From assembly GCF_009755355.1 (NCBI RefSeq), contig NZ_WQLB01000018.1:23625-87624 (forward strand): DNA of 64,000 nucleotides. The letters are read 5' to 3'. The notes beneath the pieces are model-generated. The model had not been told where the DNA came from. It made no database searches and was given only the letters and a program-made list of their open reading frames with translations. Positions 29,796 through 37,398 of this stretch are shown here, in pieces. The position numbers were made by a program, and so were the translations under genes. The stretch is from Deinococcus arboris (lineage in GTDB: Bacteria; Deinococcota; Deinococci; Deinococcales; Deinococcaceae). The stretch's first letter is position 1. Each line of letters starts with the position of its first letter.

Positions 29796-30761
29796 CTACT
29801 TGATGACGTAGGGCCGCTCGCCTTCCCGGAACTCGTACCACACGCGCATGACGATGTCCTGCTCGGTGTTACCAAAGCGGCGGCCAAACAGGTTCATGCC
29901 GCCTTTGTGGCGCGCGTCGTCCTTGACGCCGACCCGCAGTTCAATCAGAGGCTGGGCGCCCAGAGCCAGCTGGTCGATGGTCGTGGTGGCGCTGACCTGC
30001 CGCCCATCGATAAACGTCCCTTCGCGGCTGATCTTGAAGCGTTTGAGAACCCCGTACTGGGTGTGGTTGAGTGGCCACCAACGCGGCGTAACTTTGCCCG
30101 GCACGCCACCAAAGTCGGCGGGGCTGGTCCAGGTCCCCAGTTCGGTGCCATTGACCCACACCGTGATGTCTGAGGGCCAGTCCAGGTCGTGTTCCGGGGC
30201 TTCAGAGCACAGTTCCATCGAAACTTCCAGCTCGGTGGCCTCGGCGCCGTGGGGCAGGTTGTTGGGAAAGTCGTAGCCCAGGGTGCCGTGCCGCATCCAG
30301 ATAATCTGCGCGAAGACGTGCTCAGGCTCGAAAAACGAGCGCGGATCGTCCACCATGCCAATGAGCTTGGCTTCGGTGGCCAGGCCGCAGGTGGGCTGCA
30401 CGTCCGAACGGCGGTAATTGCCAATCGGCATGGAAATCTCGACGACGTTGCTCTGGGCGCTGACCGCTGCGCCCGGCAGCTTAATCAGAATCTCCTCGTA
30501 GCGCTTGCTGATCAGCTTCTGCCGCCCGCGCGTTCCCGGCATGAACTGCACGTCCAGCAGGCCCGCGTCTTCTAAGGTCTTGATATTGAAGTTAACGGTC
30601 GAGGCTGGCAGGCCCATCGCGGCCGTCAGCGCGGTCACGTTCATGGGGCTGTGCGAGAGCAGGCTCAACATGGACATGCGGGTCTCGCTGTCCACCGCGC
30701 GGGCCACGCGCAGGGCTTCCTCGCCCTCGACAATCAGGGTGCGGCGTCCGGCAATAGGCAT
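29796..30761 (-). CDS. ArsR-type winged-helix regulator with large C-terminal domain
   Basis: A 321-residue protein. Residues 15-100 form a winged helix-turn-helix (SMLSLLSHSPMNVTALTAAM, then STVNFNIKTLEDAGLL) of the ArsR/HTH_20 kind. The remaining 220 residues are beta-rich and unlike classical ArsR proteins; similar two-domain regulators often sit beside sugar genes. It is divergent from the CUT2 sugar importer and probably controls it. The ATG at 30761 follows GGAGG. The effector domain is not recognised, so the ligand is unknown; a sugar carried by the importer is the natural guess. Confidence 0.8.
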   Translation of the reverse strand: MPIAGRRTLIVEGEEALRVARAVDSETRMSMLSLLSHSPMNVTALTAAMGLPASTVNFNIKTLEDAGLLDVQFMPGTRGRQKLISKRYEEILIKLPGAAVSAQSNVVEISMPIGNYRRSDVQPTCGLATEAKLIGMVDDPRSFFEPEHVFAQIIWMRHGTLGYDFPNNLPHGAEATELEVSMELCSEAPEHDLDWPSDITVWVNGTELGTWTSPADFGGVPGKVTPRWWPLNHTQYGVLKRFKISREGTFIDGRQVSATTTIDQLALGAQPLIELRVGVKDDARHKGGMNLFGRRFGNTEQDIVMRVWYEFREGERPYVIK

Positions 30762-30778
30762 GAAACCTCCAGAAAATA

Positions 30779-30894
30779 CCCACCAAAACTACAAGTTTAG
30801 TGGTGGGTTTTCAAGAGCGGCCTGATGGGCAAATCGCGTTGGGCTGGACACATCAAAGCTACAGGGCTTCCAGCACACTTAGACAACCCACCAA
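30779..30894. promoter_or_regulatory. CCCACCA boxes in the divergent regulator/importer promoter region
   Basis: An imperfect inverted repeat, CCCACCA-N15-TGGTGGG (30779-30807), lies 18 nt before the regulator start. A third copy of the half-site, CCCACCAA (30887-30894), stops 5 nt upstream of the importer -35 box. They are candidate binding sites for the ArsR-type regulator. Confidence 0.5.
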
Positions 30895-30899
30895 TTTAT

Positions 30900-30928
30900 T
30901 TGACTCTTATCAGCTGTTTTGGTACGTT
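30900..30928 (+). promoter_or_regulatory. Promoter of the CUT2 importer operon
   Basis: TTGACT (30900-30905), 17-nt spacer, TACGTT (30923-30928). The predicted leader of about 80 nt carries a GGAGG ribosome site before the binding-protein gene. Confidence 0.5.
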
Positions 30929-31014
30929 TTTATTGTTCCACAATCTGTAATCGCAGGACGCGCAGCTGGCGTGCATCTGTTGACGGCTTCGGCGTGCCCC
31001 TGCCCGGAGGACAT

Positions 31015-31980
31015 ATGAAACGAACCACCATGGTGCTGGGCGGCGTGGCCCTCCTCCTGACCGGCACGGTGCTGGCCCAGGGCTTGCCCAAACTGGCGGT
31101 CAAGAAGACCTACCGCGTGGGCTTTGCCCAGACCGAGAGCAACAACCCCTGGCGCCTGGCCCAGACCAAGAGCATGCAGGACGAGGCCCGGCGCCTGGGC
31201 CATCAGCTGGTGTACACCGACGCCGCTGGTTCTACGGCCAAGCAAGTGGCCGACGTGCGCTCCATGATCGCGCAGAAGGTGGACGCCATCTTCCTGTCGC
31301 CGCGTGAAGACAAGCCGCTGGCCCCCGTGGTCAAAGAGGCCGCCAAAGCAGGCATTCCGGTGATTCTGCTCGACCGCAACATTGACCCCGCGCTGGCAAA
31401 AGCCGGCACCGACTACGTCACCTTTATCGGGTCGGACTTTGTTCAGGAAGGGCAGCGCGTCGCCAACTGGCTGGTCAAGAACGCCAAGGGCAAGACCAAC
31501 ATCATTGAGCTGGAAGGCACCACCGGCTCCAGCCCCGCCAACGACCGCAAGAAGGGCTTTGACGACGTGATTCGTAAGAACCCGCAGTTCAAGATTCTGG
31601 CCAGCCAGACCGGCAACTTTGCCCGCGACACGGGCCGACAGGTCGCCGAAACGCTGCTGCAGGCCAACCCCACCGCCAACGTGATCTACGCCCACAACGA
31701 CGAAATGGCGATTGGCGCTGTGTCGGCCATCCGGGCGGCGGGCAAACGCCCCGGCGTGGACATCATCGTGCTGTCTATTGACGGCGGCAAGGAAGCCGTG
31801 CAGATGGTCGTGGACGGCAGCATCAACTACGTTGTGGAATGCAACCCGCGCTTTGGGCCCGCCGCCTTCAAGACCCTGGCCGGTTACGCCGCCGGGCAGA
31901 AGTACCCCGCCAAGGTGATCAACGCCGACCGCGATTACACCCCGCAGAACGCCAAAGCTGGCCTGGCCAGCGCGTACTAA
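31015..31980 (+). CDS. Sugar ABC transporter, periplasmic binding protein (YtfQ-like, CUT2)
   Basis: A 321-residue binding protein of the ribose/galactofuranose group. A signal peptide (ending VLAQ) is followed by a Peripla_BP_4 fold. Segments such as FIGSDFVQEGQRVANWL and GSSPANDRKKGFDDV resemble the galactofuranose-binding protein YtfQ more than RbsB. The ATG at 31015 is supported by GGAGG and the signal peptide. It is followed by a double-cassette ATPase and two separate permease genes, the same gene order as ytfQRT-yjfF. Transport of a furanose sugar such as galactofuranose or arabinofuranose is therefore likely but not proved. Confidence 0.88.
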   Translation: MKRTTMVLGGVALLLTGTVLAQGLPKLAVKKTYRVGFAQTESNNPWRLAQTKSMQDEARRLGHQLVYTDAAGSTAKQVADVRSMIAQKVDAIFLSPREDKPLAPVVKEAAKAGIPVILLDRNIDPALAKAGTDYVTFIGSDFVQEGQRVANWLVKNAKGKTNIIELEGTTGSSPANDRKKGFDDVIRKNPQFKILASQTGNFARDTGRQVAETLLQANPTANVIYAHNDEMAIGAVSAIRAAGKRPGVDIIVLSIDGGKEAVQMVVDGSINYVVECNPRFGPAAFKTLAGYAAGQKYPAKVINADRDYTPQNAKAGLASAY

Positions 31981-32063
31981 CTTCTTTCTCCGGTCACCTG
32001 CACAGCGCCCCTAAGGTTGGTGCCGCGCAGGTGGCCGGAGCTGTTCAGGAGGTCTGTGTTTCC

Positions 32064-33608
32064 TTGAGCCAGTCGCCCGTTTCTTCCCTGCCGCTACTAG
32101 ACATGCAGGACATCCGCAAAGCCTTCGCCGGCGTTCCGGCGCTGGACCGCGCGTCGCTGACGGTTGGCCCCGGCGAGGTTCACGCCCTGATCGGCCAGAA
32201 CGGCGCGGGCAAAAGCACGCTGATTAAAGTGCTGACGGGGGCCTACCGGCGCGACGCCGGGCAGGTCACGTTTGCCGGCGCGGCGGTGGATTTTCCCAGC
32301 CCGCTGGCCGCGCAGCGCGGCGGCATTGCCACCATTTACCAGGAAGTCAATCTGGTGCCGCTGCGCAGCGTGGCCGAGAACATCATGCTGGGCCGCGAGC
32401 CGCGCCGCTTTGGCCTGATTGATTGGCGCGCGCTGAACGACCGCGCCCGGCAGGCCCTGAGCGACCTGGGCCTGACCCTGGAGGTCACGCGGCCCCTGGG
32501 GGGCTACAGCACCGCCGTGCAGCAGATGGTGGCGCTGGCACGCGCGGTGAGCGTGCAGGCGCGCCTGGTCGTGATGGACGAACCCACCAGTTCTCTGAAC
32601 GAGCGTGAGGTCGAGACCCTCTTTGGGGTGATCCGGGGCCTGAAGGCGCGCGGGGTGTCGGTGCTGTTCGTGTCTCACCGCCTGGACGAGCTGTACGAGG
32701 TCTGTGACCGCATCACGGTCATGCGCGACGGGCGCACGGTCTTCAGCGGCCCCATGACTGACGTGAGCCGGCTGCGGCTGGTCGAGCTGATGCTGGGGCG
32801 CGCCCTGGACAGCAGCGGCGCCCAGACCGGCTTTGTGCGGGGGCAGGCCAGTGACGAAGAACTCCTGAGCGCACGCGGCGTCACCCTGGGCACGCGGCTG
32901 CGCGGCGCCGGGGTGGAGGTCCGCCGGGGCGAGGTGGTGGGGCTGGCCGGGCTGCTGGGGTCCGGGCGCAGCGAACTGGCCGGCGTGCTGTTCGGCGCCG
33001 AACGCCCCGACCAGGCCCAGATCACCCTGCGCGGCCAGGCGGTGGACTTCCGGGCGCCGGGCGACGCCATTCGCGCCGGGCTGGGTTTTTGCAGCGAGGA
33101 CCGCAAGGCGCAGGGCATCATTCCTGACCTGAGCGTGCGCGAGAACCTGACGCTGGCGCTGCTGCCGCGCCTGGCCCGCGCCGGGGTGGTGGACACGGCG
33201 CGGCAGGCCGAGATCGTGGACCGCTTCATGACCCGGCTGGGCATCAAAGCCAGCAGCGCCGAGCAGCCCATCCGTGAACTGTCGGGGGGCAACCAGCAAA
33301 AGGTGCTGCTCTCGCGCTGGCTGGCCACCGAACCGGACCTCCTGATTCTGGACGAGCCCACGCGCGGCATTGATGTGGGCGCCAAGGCCGAGATTCAGCG
33401 CCTGATCGGCGAACTGGCGCAGGGCGGCTTAGGGGTGCTGATGATTTCCAGCGAACTGGAAGAACTGATTGAAGGGTGCCACGAGGTCACGGTGCTGCGA
33501 CACGGCCGCCGCGTGGCGCGCCTGAGCGGCGAGGCCATGACCGAAGACGCCCTGCTGCACGCCATGGCCCAGGGCGAAGCCGACCCTGGCGCCGCCGGGG
33601 CCGCGTGA
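32064..33608 (+). CDS. Sugar ABC transporter ATP-binding protein (two cassettes, YtfR-like)
   Basis: About 514 residues with two fused ABC domains. The first has Walker A GQNGAGKST, a poorly conserved signature and VMDEPTSSL. The second has a degenerate Walker A region (GLLGSGRSE), signature LSGGNQQK and LILDEPTRGID. This asymmetry is normal for CUT2 ATPases. The TTG at 32064 is chosen because AGGAGG lies 11 nt upstream; the first ATG (32103) has no ribosome site. It overlaps the next gene by 4 nt. Confidence 0.88.
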   Translation: MSQSPVSSLPLLDMQDIRKAFAGVPALDRASLTVGPGEVHALIGQNGAGKSTLIKVLTGAYRRDAGQVTFAGAAVDFPSPLAAQRGGIATIYQEVNLVPLRSVAENIMLGREPRRFGLIDWRALNDRARQALSDLGLTLEVTRPLGGYSTAVQQMVALARAVSVQARLVVMDEPTSSLNEREVETLFGVIRGLKARGVSVLFVSHRLDELYEVCDRITVMRDGRTVFSGPMTDVSRLRLVELMLGRALDSSGAQTGFVRGQASDEELLSARGVTLGTRLRGAGVEVRRGEVVGLAGLLGSGRSELAGVLFGAERPDQAQITLRGQAVDFRAPGDAIRAGLGFCSEDRKAQGIIPDLSVRENLTLALLPRLARAGVVDTARQAEIVDRFMTRLGIKASSAEQPIRELSGGNQQKVLLSRWLATEPDLLILDEPTRGIDVGAKAEIQRLIGELAQGGLGVLMISSELEELIEGCHEVTVLRHGRRVARLSGEAMTEDALLHAMAQGEADPGAAGAA

Positions 33609-34630
33609 AGGGCGAGGTGCAGACCGTGCCGTCCAGCCCCGCCCGACCCGCCCGGCGCCCGCTGGCCTGGGGCGATCTGTGGGCCGACCTGCACGCCATC
33701 CGGGTCAGCCTGCTGATTCTGGCGGCCCTGCTGCTGTTTAACGCGCTGTTGACCCCCAACTTCCTGAGTGTGCAGACCCTGAACGTGAACCTGACGCAGG
33801 TGGCCACCACCGTGATTGTGGCGATGGGCATGACCCTGGTAATTGCCACCGGGGGCGTGGACCTGTCGGTGGGCTCGCTGATGGCCATCAGTGGGGTGCT
33901 GGCCCCGCTGCTGTTTTTAAATCCGGCGTTTGCGGGGGCGCCCGCCCTGGGGGTGGCGCTGGCGTTCGTGCTGCCGGTGCTGGCGGCCGGGGCGTTTGGG
34001 CTGCTCAACGGCGTTTTCGTCACGCGGCTGCGCCTGCAACCGATCGTGGCGACGCTGGTGCTGTATATCGCCGGGCGCGGCATTGCGCAGGTCATCACCA
34101 ACGGGCAGCTCCAGAGCTTCACCCGCCCTGACTTTTCGTATATCGGGCTGGGGCGTCCGTTGGGGATTCCCTTTCAGGTGCTGCTGATGCTGGTCATCGT
34201 GGCGGTGACGTACTGGGCGGTGCGGCGCACGGTGTTCGGGCGCTACGTGCTGGCGGTGGGCGGCAACGAACAGGCCGCGCGGCTGGCCGGCATTCCGGTC
34301 GCCCGCGTCAAACTGGCGGTGTACAGCCTCAGTGGGCTGTTGGCAGGCGTGGCGGGACTGATCGTCATTGCCATCAATTCCAGCAGCGACGCCAATCAGG
34401 TAGGCCTCAATATGGAACTGGACGCCATTGCGGCGGTGGCCGTGGGCGGCACCCTGCTCAGCGGCGGGCGGGCGCAGGTGCTGGGCACGGTGGCCGGCGC
34501 CCTGATTATTCAGCTCATTCGCTACACCCTGCTGGCGCGCGGGGTGCCCGACGCCGCCGCCCTGATGGTCAAGGCCGCCATCATCGTGGCGGCAGTGGCG
34601 CTGCTGCAGCGCCGGGGAGGCCGCTCATGA
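33605..34630 (+). CDS. Sugar ABC transporter permease 1 (YtfT-like)
   Basis: A 341-residue CUT2 permease with 8-10 membrane helices and the family motifs GGVDLSVGS and the C-terminal GGTLLSGGRAQVLGTVAG. The GTG at 33605 overlaps the ATPase stop (GTGA). Its own stop overlaps the second permease start (ATGA), so the three proteins are made in a coupled way. CUT2 importers usually have one permease gene; two different ones is the Ytf arrangement. Confidence 0.9.
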   Translation: MKGEVQTVPSSPARPARRPLAWGDLWADLHAIRVSLLILAALLLFNALLTPNFLSVQTLNVNLTQVATTVIVAMGMTLVIATGGVDLSVGSLMAISGVLAPLLFLNPAFAGAPALGVALAFVLPVLAAGAFGLLNGVFVTRLRLQPIVATLVLYIAGRGIAQVITNGQLQSFTRPDFSYIGLGRPLGIPFQVLLMLVIVAVTYWAVRRTVFGRYVLAVGGNEQAARLAGIPVARVKLAVYSLSGLLAGVAGLIVIAINSSSDANQVGLNMELDAIAAVAVGGTLLSGGRAQVLGTVAGALIIQLIRYTLLARGVPDAAALMVKAAIIVAAVALLQRRGGRS

Positions 34631-35619
34631 CGACCGCTGCTCCGCCGTCGGCGCGGCGCACCCGCACCCTGCGCCTGCTCAGCCAATCGGGCGTGCTGGT
34701 GGCCCTGCTGCTGCTGGTGCTGTTCGGGGCGCTGCGCTACGACGGCTTTCTGGGGGCCTACAACCTCTCGACGTTCCTGCGTTACAACGCCATGTTTGGT
34801 CTGATTGCCGTGGGCATGTGCTTCGTGATCATCACGGGCGGCATTGACCTGTCGGTGGGCAGCGTGGTCGCCATGAGCAGTGTGGTGGCCGCGCTGCTGA
34901 GCCCCCACGGCGTGGGCATCGCGGTCCTGGGTGGCGTCCTGGCTGGGGCGGCGGTGGGCCTCCTGAACGGACTGATTATCACGCGGCTGAACATCCAGCC
35001 GTTTATTACGACCCTGGCCACCCTGCTGGCCGCGCGGGGGCTGGCGCTGCTGCTGGCCCGCAACCAGGGCGGCGTGGGCCTGGACCCCAACAACACGGCG
35101 CTGGCGTGGGTGGGCCAGGGCGACCTGTGGCGGCTGCCGGTGCCGGGGGTCATCCTGGCTGTGGTCGTGGTGGCGGCGGCCGTGACCCTGCGCTTGACCC
35201 CCTTTGGCCGGCACGCCCTGGCCACCGGCGGCGGCGAGGACGCCAGCAGCCTGATGGGCCTGCCGGTAGACCGAATCAAGCTGGGCGTGTACGGGCTCTC
35301 GGGCGCGCTGGCGGGTCTGTCGGGCGTCATCCTGGCCGCGCAACTGGGCGCCGGGCAGCCCACCGAGGGCCTGGGCTGGGAACTGTCGGCCATCGCCAGC
35401 GTGGTGGTCGGCGGCACCCTGCTGACGGGCGGGATGGGCAGCATCTGGGCCACCCTGGCCGGCACCCTGCTGCTGGGCCTGATTTTTAACCTGCTGAACT
35501 TCGAAAACGGCCGGGGCGTGATTTCTCTGTCGCCGTACTGGCAAAGCGTGATCCGCGGCGGGTTTCTGCTGCTGGTCGTGGTGTTGCAAAGCCGCGCCGG
35601 AGGGTCCGGTGAGCCCTAA
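34627..35619 (+). CDS. Sugar ABC transporter permease 2 (YjfF-like)
   Basis: A 330-residue CUT2 permease, paralogous to the preceding gene, with GGIDLSVGS and VVGGTLLTGGMGSIWATLAG. It probably pairs with permease 1 as the membrane heterodimer. It starts by an ATGA overlap. After its stop there are 142 nt without an obvious terminator before the astacin-like lipoprotein gene, so read-through into the AbfB genes is possible. Confidence 0.9.
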   Translation: MTTAAPPSARRTRTLRLLSQSGVLVALLLLVLFGALRYDGFLGAYNLSTFLRYNAMFGLIAVGMCFVIITGGIDLSVGSVVAMSSVVAALLSPHGVGIAVLGGVLAGAAVGLLNGLIITRLNIQPFITTLATLLAARGLALLLARNQGGVGLDPNNTALAWVGQGDLWRLPVPGVILAVVVVAAAVTLRLTPFGRHALATGGGEDASSLMGLPVDRIKLGVYGLSGALAGLSGVILAAQLGAGQPTEGLGWELSAIASVVVGGTLLTGGMGSIWATLAGTLLLGLIFNLLNFENGRGVISLSPYWQSVIRGGFLLLVVVLQSRAGGSGEP

Positions 35620-35761
35620 CGCCCGCGCGTCGCCGCGCTGCTGACCCCACTCCACCTTCCAGCGTTGTCGTCCTATGGACGGCCCCACCGGCCGCCCTGC
35701 TGGTGCCGTGTGCCGCCTGTTTGCCTCTGCCGTTCCCTCTCCCCTGTCAGGAGGTTGCTCT

Positions 35762-37174
35762 ATGCGTCCACTTCCGCTTCTTAGCCTGCTCAGTCTCTCG
35801 CTCATCCTGGCGTCGTGCGCCGGCACGGACGGGCATGACCACACCCACGCCCCCGAAACCCAGGCCAGCACGCGCCACAGCCACGACGCCCTGTGGCAGG
35901 CCCACCACCCCACTGGAGACACCCTTCAGGTCCAGCTCCCAGACCGCGACGCGCCCAGCACCGTGACTCTCAGTGGTGGCCACGCCTATCTGGGCGACGA
36001 CATCATAGGGGATGTGCGCGGCACGGCGGTGGTGGGCCTGAGTGGGCAGACCATCCTGCGCACCGACCGGAGCAGCATTCAGCCCCTCAGCAGCGGCATT
36101 ACCGACGCGGGCCTCAAGTGGCCAGGGGCCGTAGTGCCCTTCGTCTTTGACGGCAGCGCCACTGCCAACATCCGCACCCAATTCAACCAGGCGGTGCAGA
36201 TTTACAACGGGCAGACCGTGGTGCGGTACGTGGCGCGTACCAACCAGGCCAATTACGTGCGGGTGGTGGCCGGTGACGGCTGCAGCAGCTACGTGGGCAT
36301 GATGAGCACCAGTTTCAAGCCCAATGGCCAGGAAATTACCCTGGGCCGCGACGGCTGTGGCGTGGGCGCCGCCCTGCACGAAATGGGCCACGCGGCGGGT
36401 CTGGAACACGAGCAGCAGCGGCAGGACCGCGACAGCTACATCAACGTGAACTACGGCCTGATTGACCCGGCGTGGCGCAGCCAGTACGACATCATCCGCG
36501 ACAACCGGGTCAATACCGCTTTTACCGGCTACGACGTTCATTCCATCATGCACTACGGCAACAGCCAGGTGAACGGCCAGTGGGTCATGACCAGCAAGCA
36601 GGGCGTGCCGCCCGAGCAGATTGGGCAGAACAACGGTTACCTGACCGACGGCGACAAGACCGCCTTCCGCACCATCTACGGCAATGTGAACGGGGGAGGC
36701 GGAGGCCAGGGCATCACCCTGACCACCGGGCAATGGACCTCGCTGCAGGTGGTCACGCCCGGCTTTACCAACCGCTTTCTGCGGCATCTGAACAGCCTGG
36801 GCTACACCGAGGTGGTGACCAGCGGCAGCAGCGCCACCCTGAAACAGGACGCCACCTTCCGCGTCGTGGGCGCGCTGGACGGCACCGGCTGTTACTCGCT
36901 GGAGTCGCGCAACTTCCCTGGCCAGTTCCTGCGCCACCAGAACAACCGCCTGCGGATTGACCGCAACGACGGCAGCGACCTGATGCGCCGCGACGCGACC
37001 TTCTGCGCGCAGACCGGCCTGGCGGGCTTAGGCGGCGTGAGTTTCGTGTCGCGCAACATCAATAACGCCTACATTCGCCACCGCAACGGCGAGGTGTGGC
37101 TAGATGTGAACGACGGCAGCACGGCCTTTAAGCAGGACGCCAGCTGGAACTTGGCCGGCGCCTGGGCACCTTAA
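35762..37174 (+). CDS. Astacin-like (M12A) metalloprotease lipoprotein with C-terminal AbfB domain
   Basis: A 470-residue exported protein. It has a lipoprotein signal (LILASC, Cys near residue 19) and a propeptide-like stretch. An astacin catalytic domain follows with the full zinc motif HEMGHAAGLEHE (starting at His206) and the Met-turn SIMHYG (Met263). Residues about 325-470 are an AbfB (CBM42-type) beta-trefoil, recognised by repeats such as GFTNRFLRHLN and FPGQFLRHQN, which in other enzymes binds arabinofuranose side chains. The ATG has AGGAGG 9 nt upstream. The neighbouring GH2 gene carries two closely similar AbfB domains. A protease targeted to arabinose-decorated glycoprotein or cell wall is the inferred role. 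Confidence 0.85.
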   Translation: MRPLPLLSLLSLSLILASCAGTDGHDHTHAPETQASTRHSHDALWQAHHPTGDTLQVQLPDRDAPSTVTLSGGHAYLGDDIIGDVRGTAVVGLSGQTILRTDRSSIQPLSSGITDAGLKWPGAVVPFVFDGSATANIRTQFNQAVQIYNGQTVVRYVARTNQANYVRVVAGDGCSSYVGMMSTSFKPNGQEITLGRDGCGVGAALHEMGHAAGLEHEQQRQDRDSYINVNYGLIDPAWRSQYDIIRDNRVNTAFTGYDVHSIMHYGNSQVNGQWVMTSKQGVPPEQIGQNNGYLTDGDKTAFRTIYGNVNGGGGGQGITLTTGQWTSLQVVTPGFTNRFLRHLNSLGYTEVVTSGSSATLKQDATFRVVGALDGTGCYSLESRNFPGQFLRHQNNRLRIDRNDGSDLMRRDATFCAQTGLAGLGGVSFVSRNINNAYIRHRNGEVWLDVNDGSTAFKQDASWNLAGAWAP

Positions 37175-37398
37175 CAGCCTTTGACCAACGAACGGACCTG
37201 AACGCCAGCGCTTTTCGCTGAGCCTGTCCGGCAGCGCACAGCATACCACCGACGTTTCTCCCCTGCCCTTCCCATTCTGTGGCTCCCAAAAGGGCCGCCA
37301 CCCTCCTCTTTCCCATGCTCCGGGGCGACCTCACGCGCCCCGGCGGGGCCGCTTACGCCTCTCCACGCCCTCTCACCCCGATCTTCTGGAGCTGCCAC

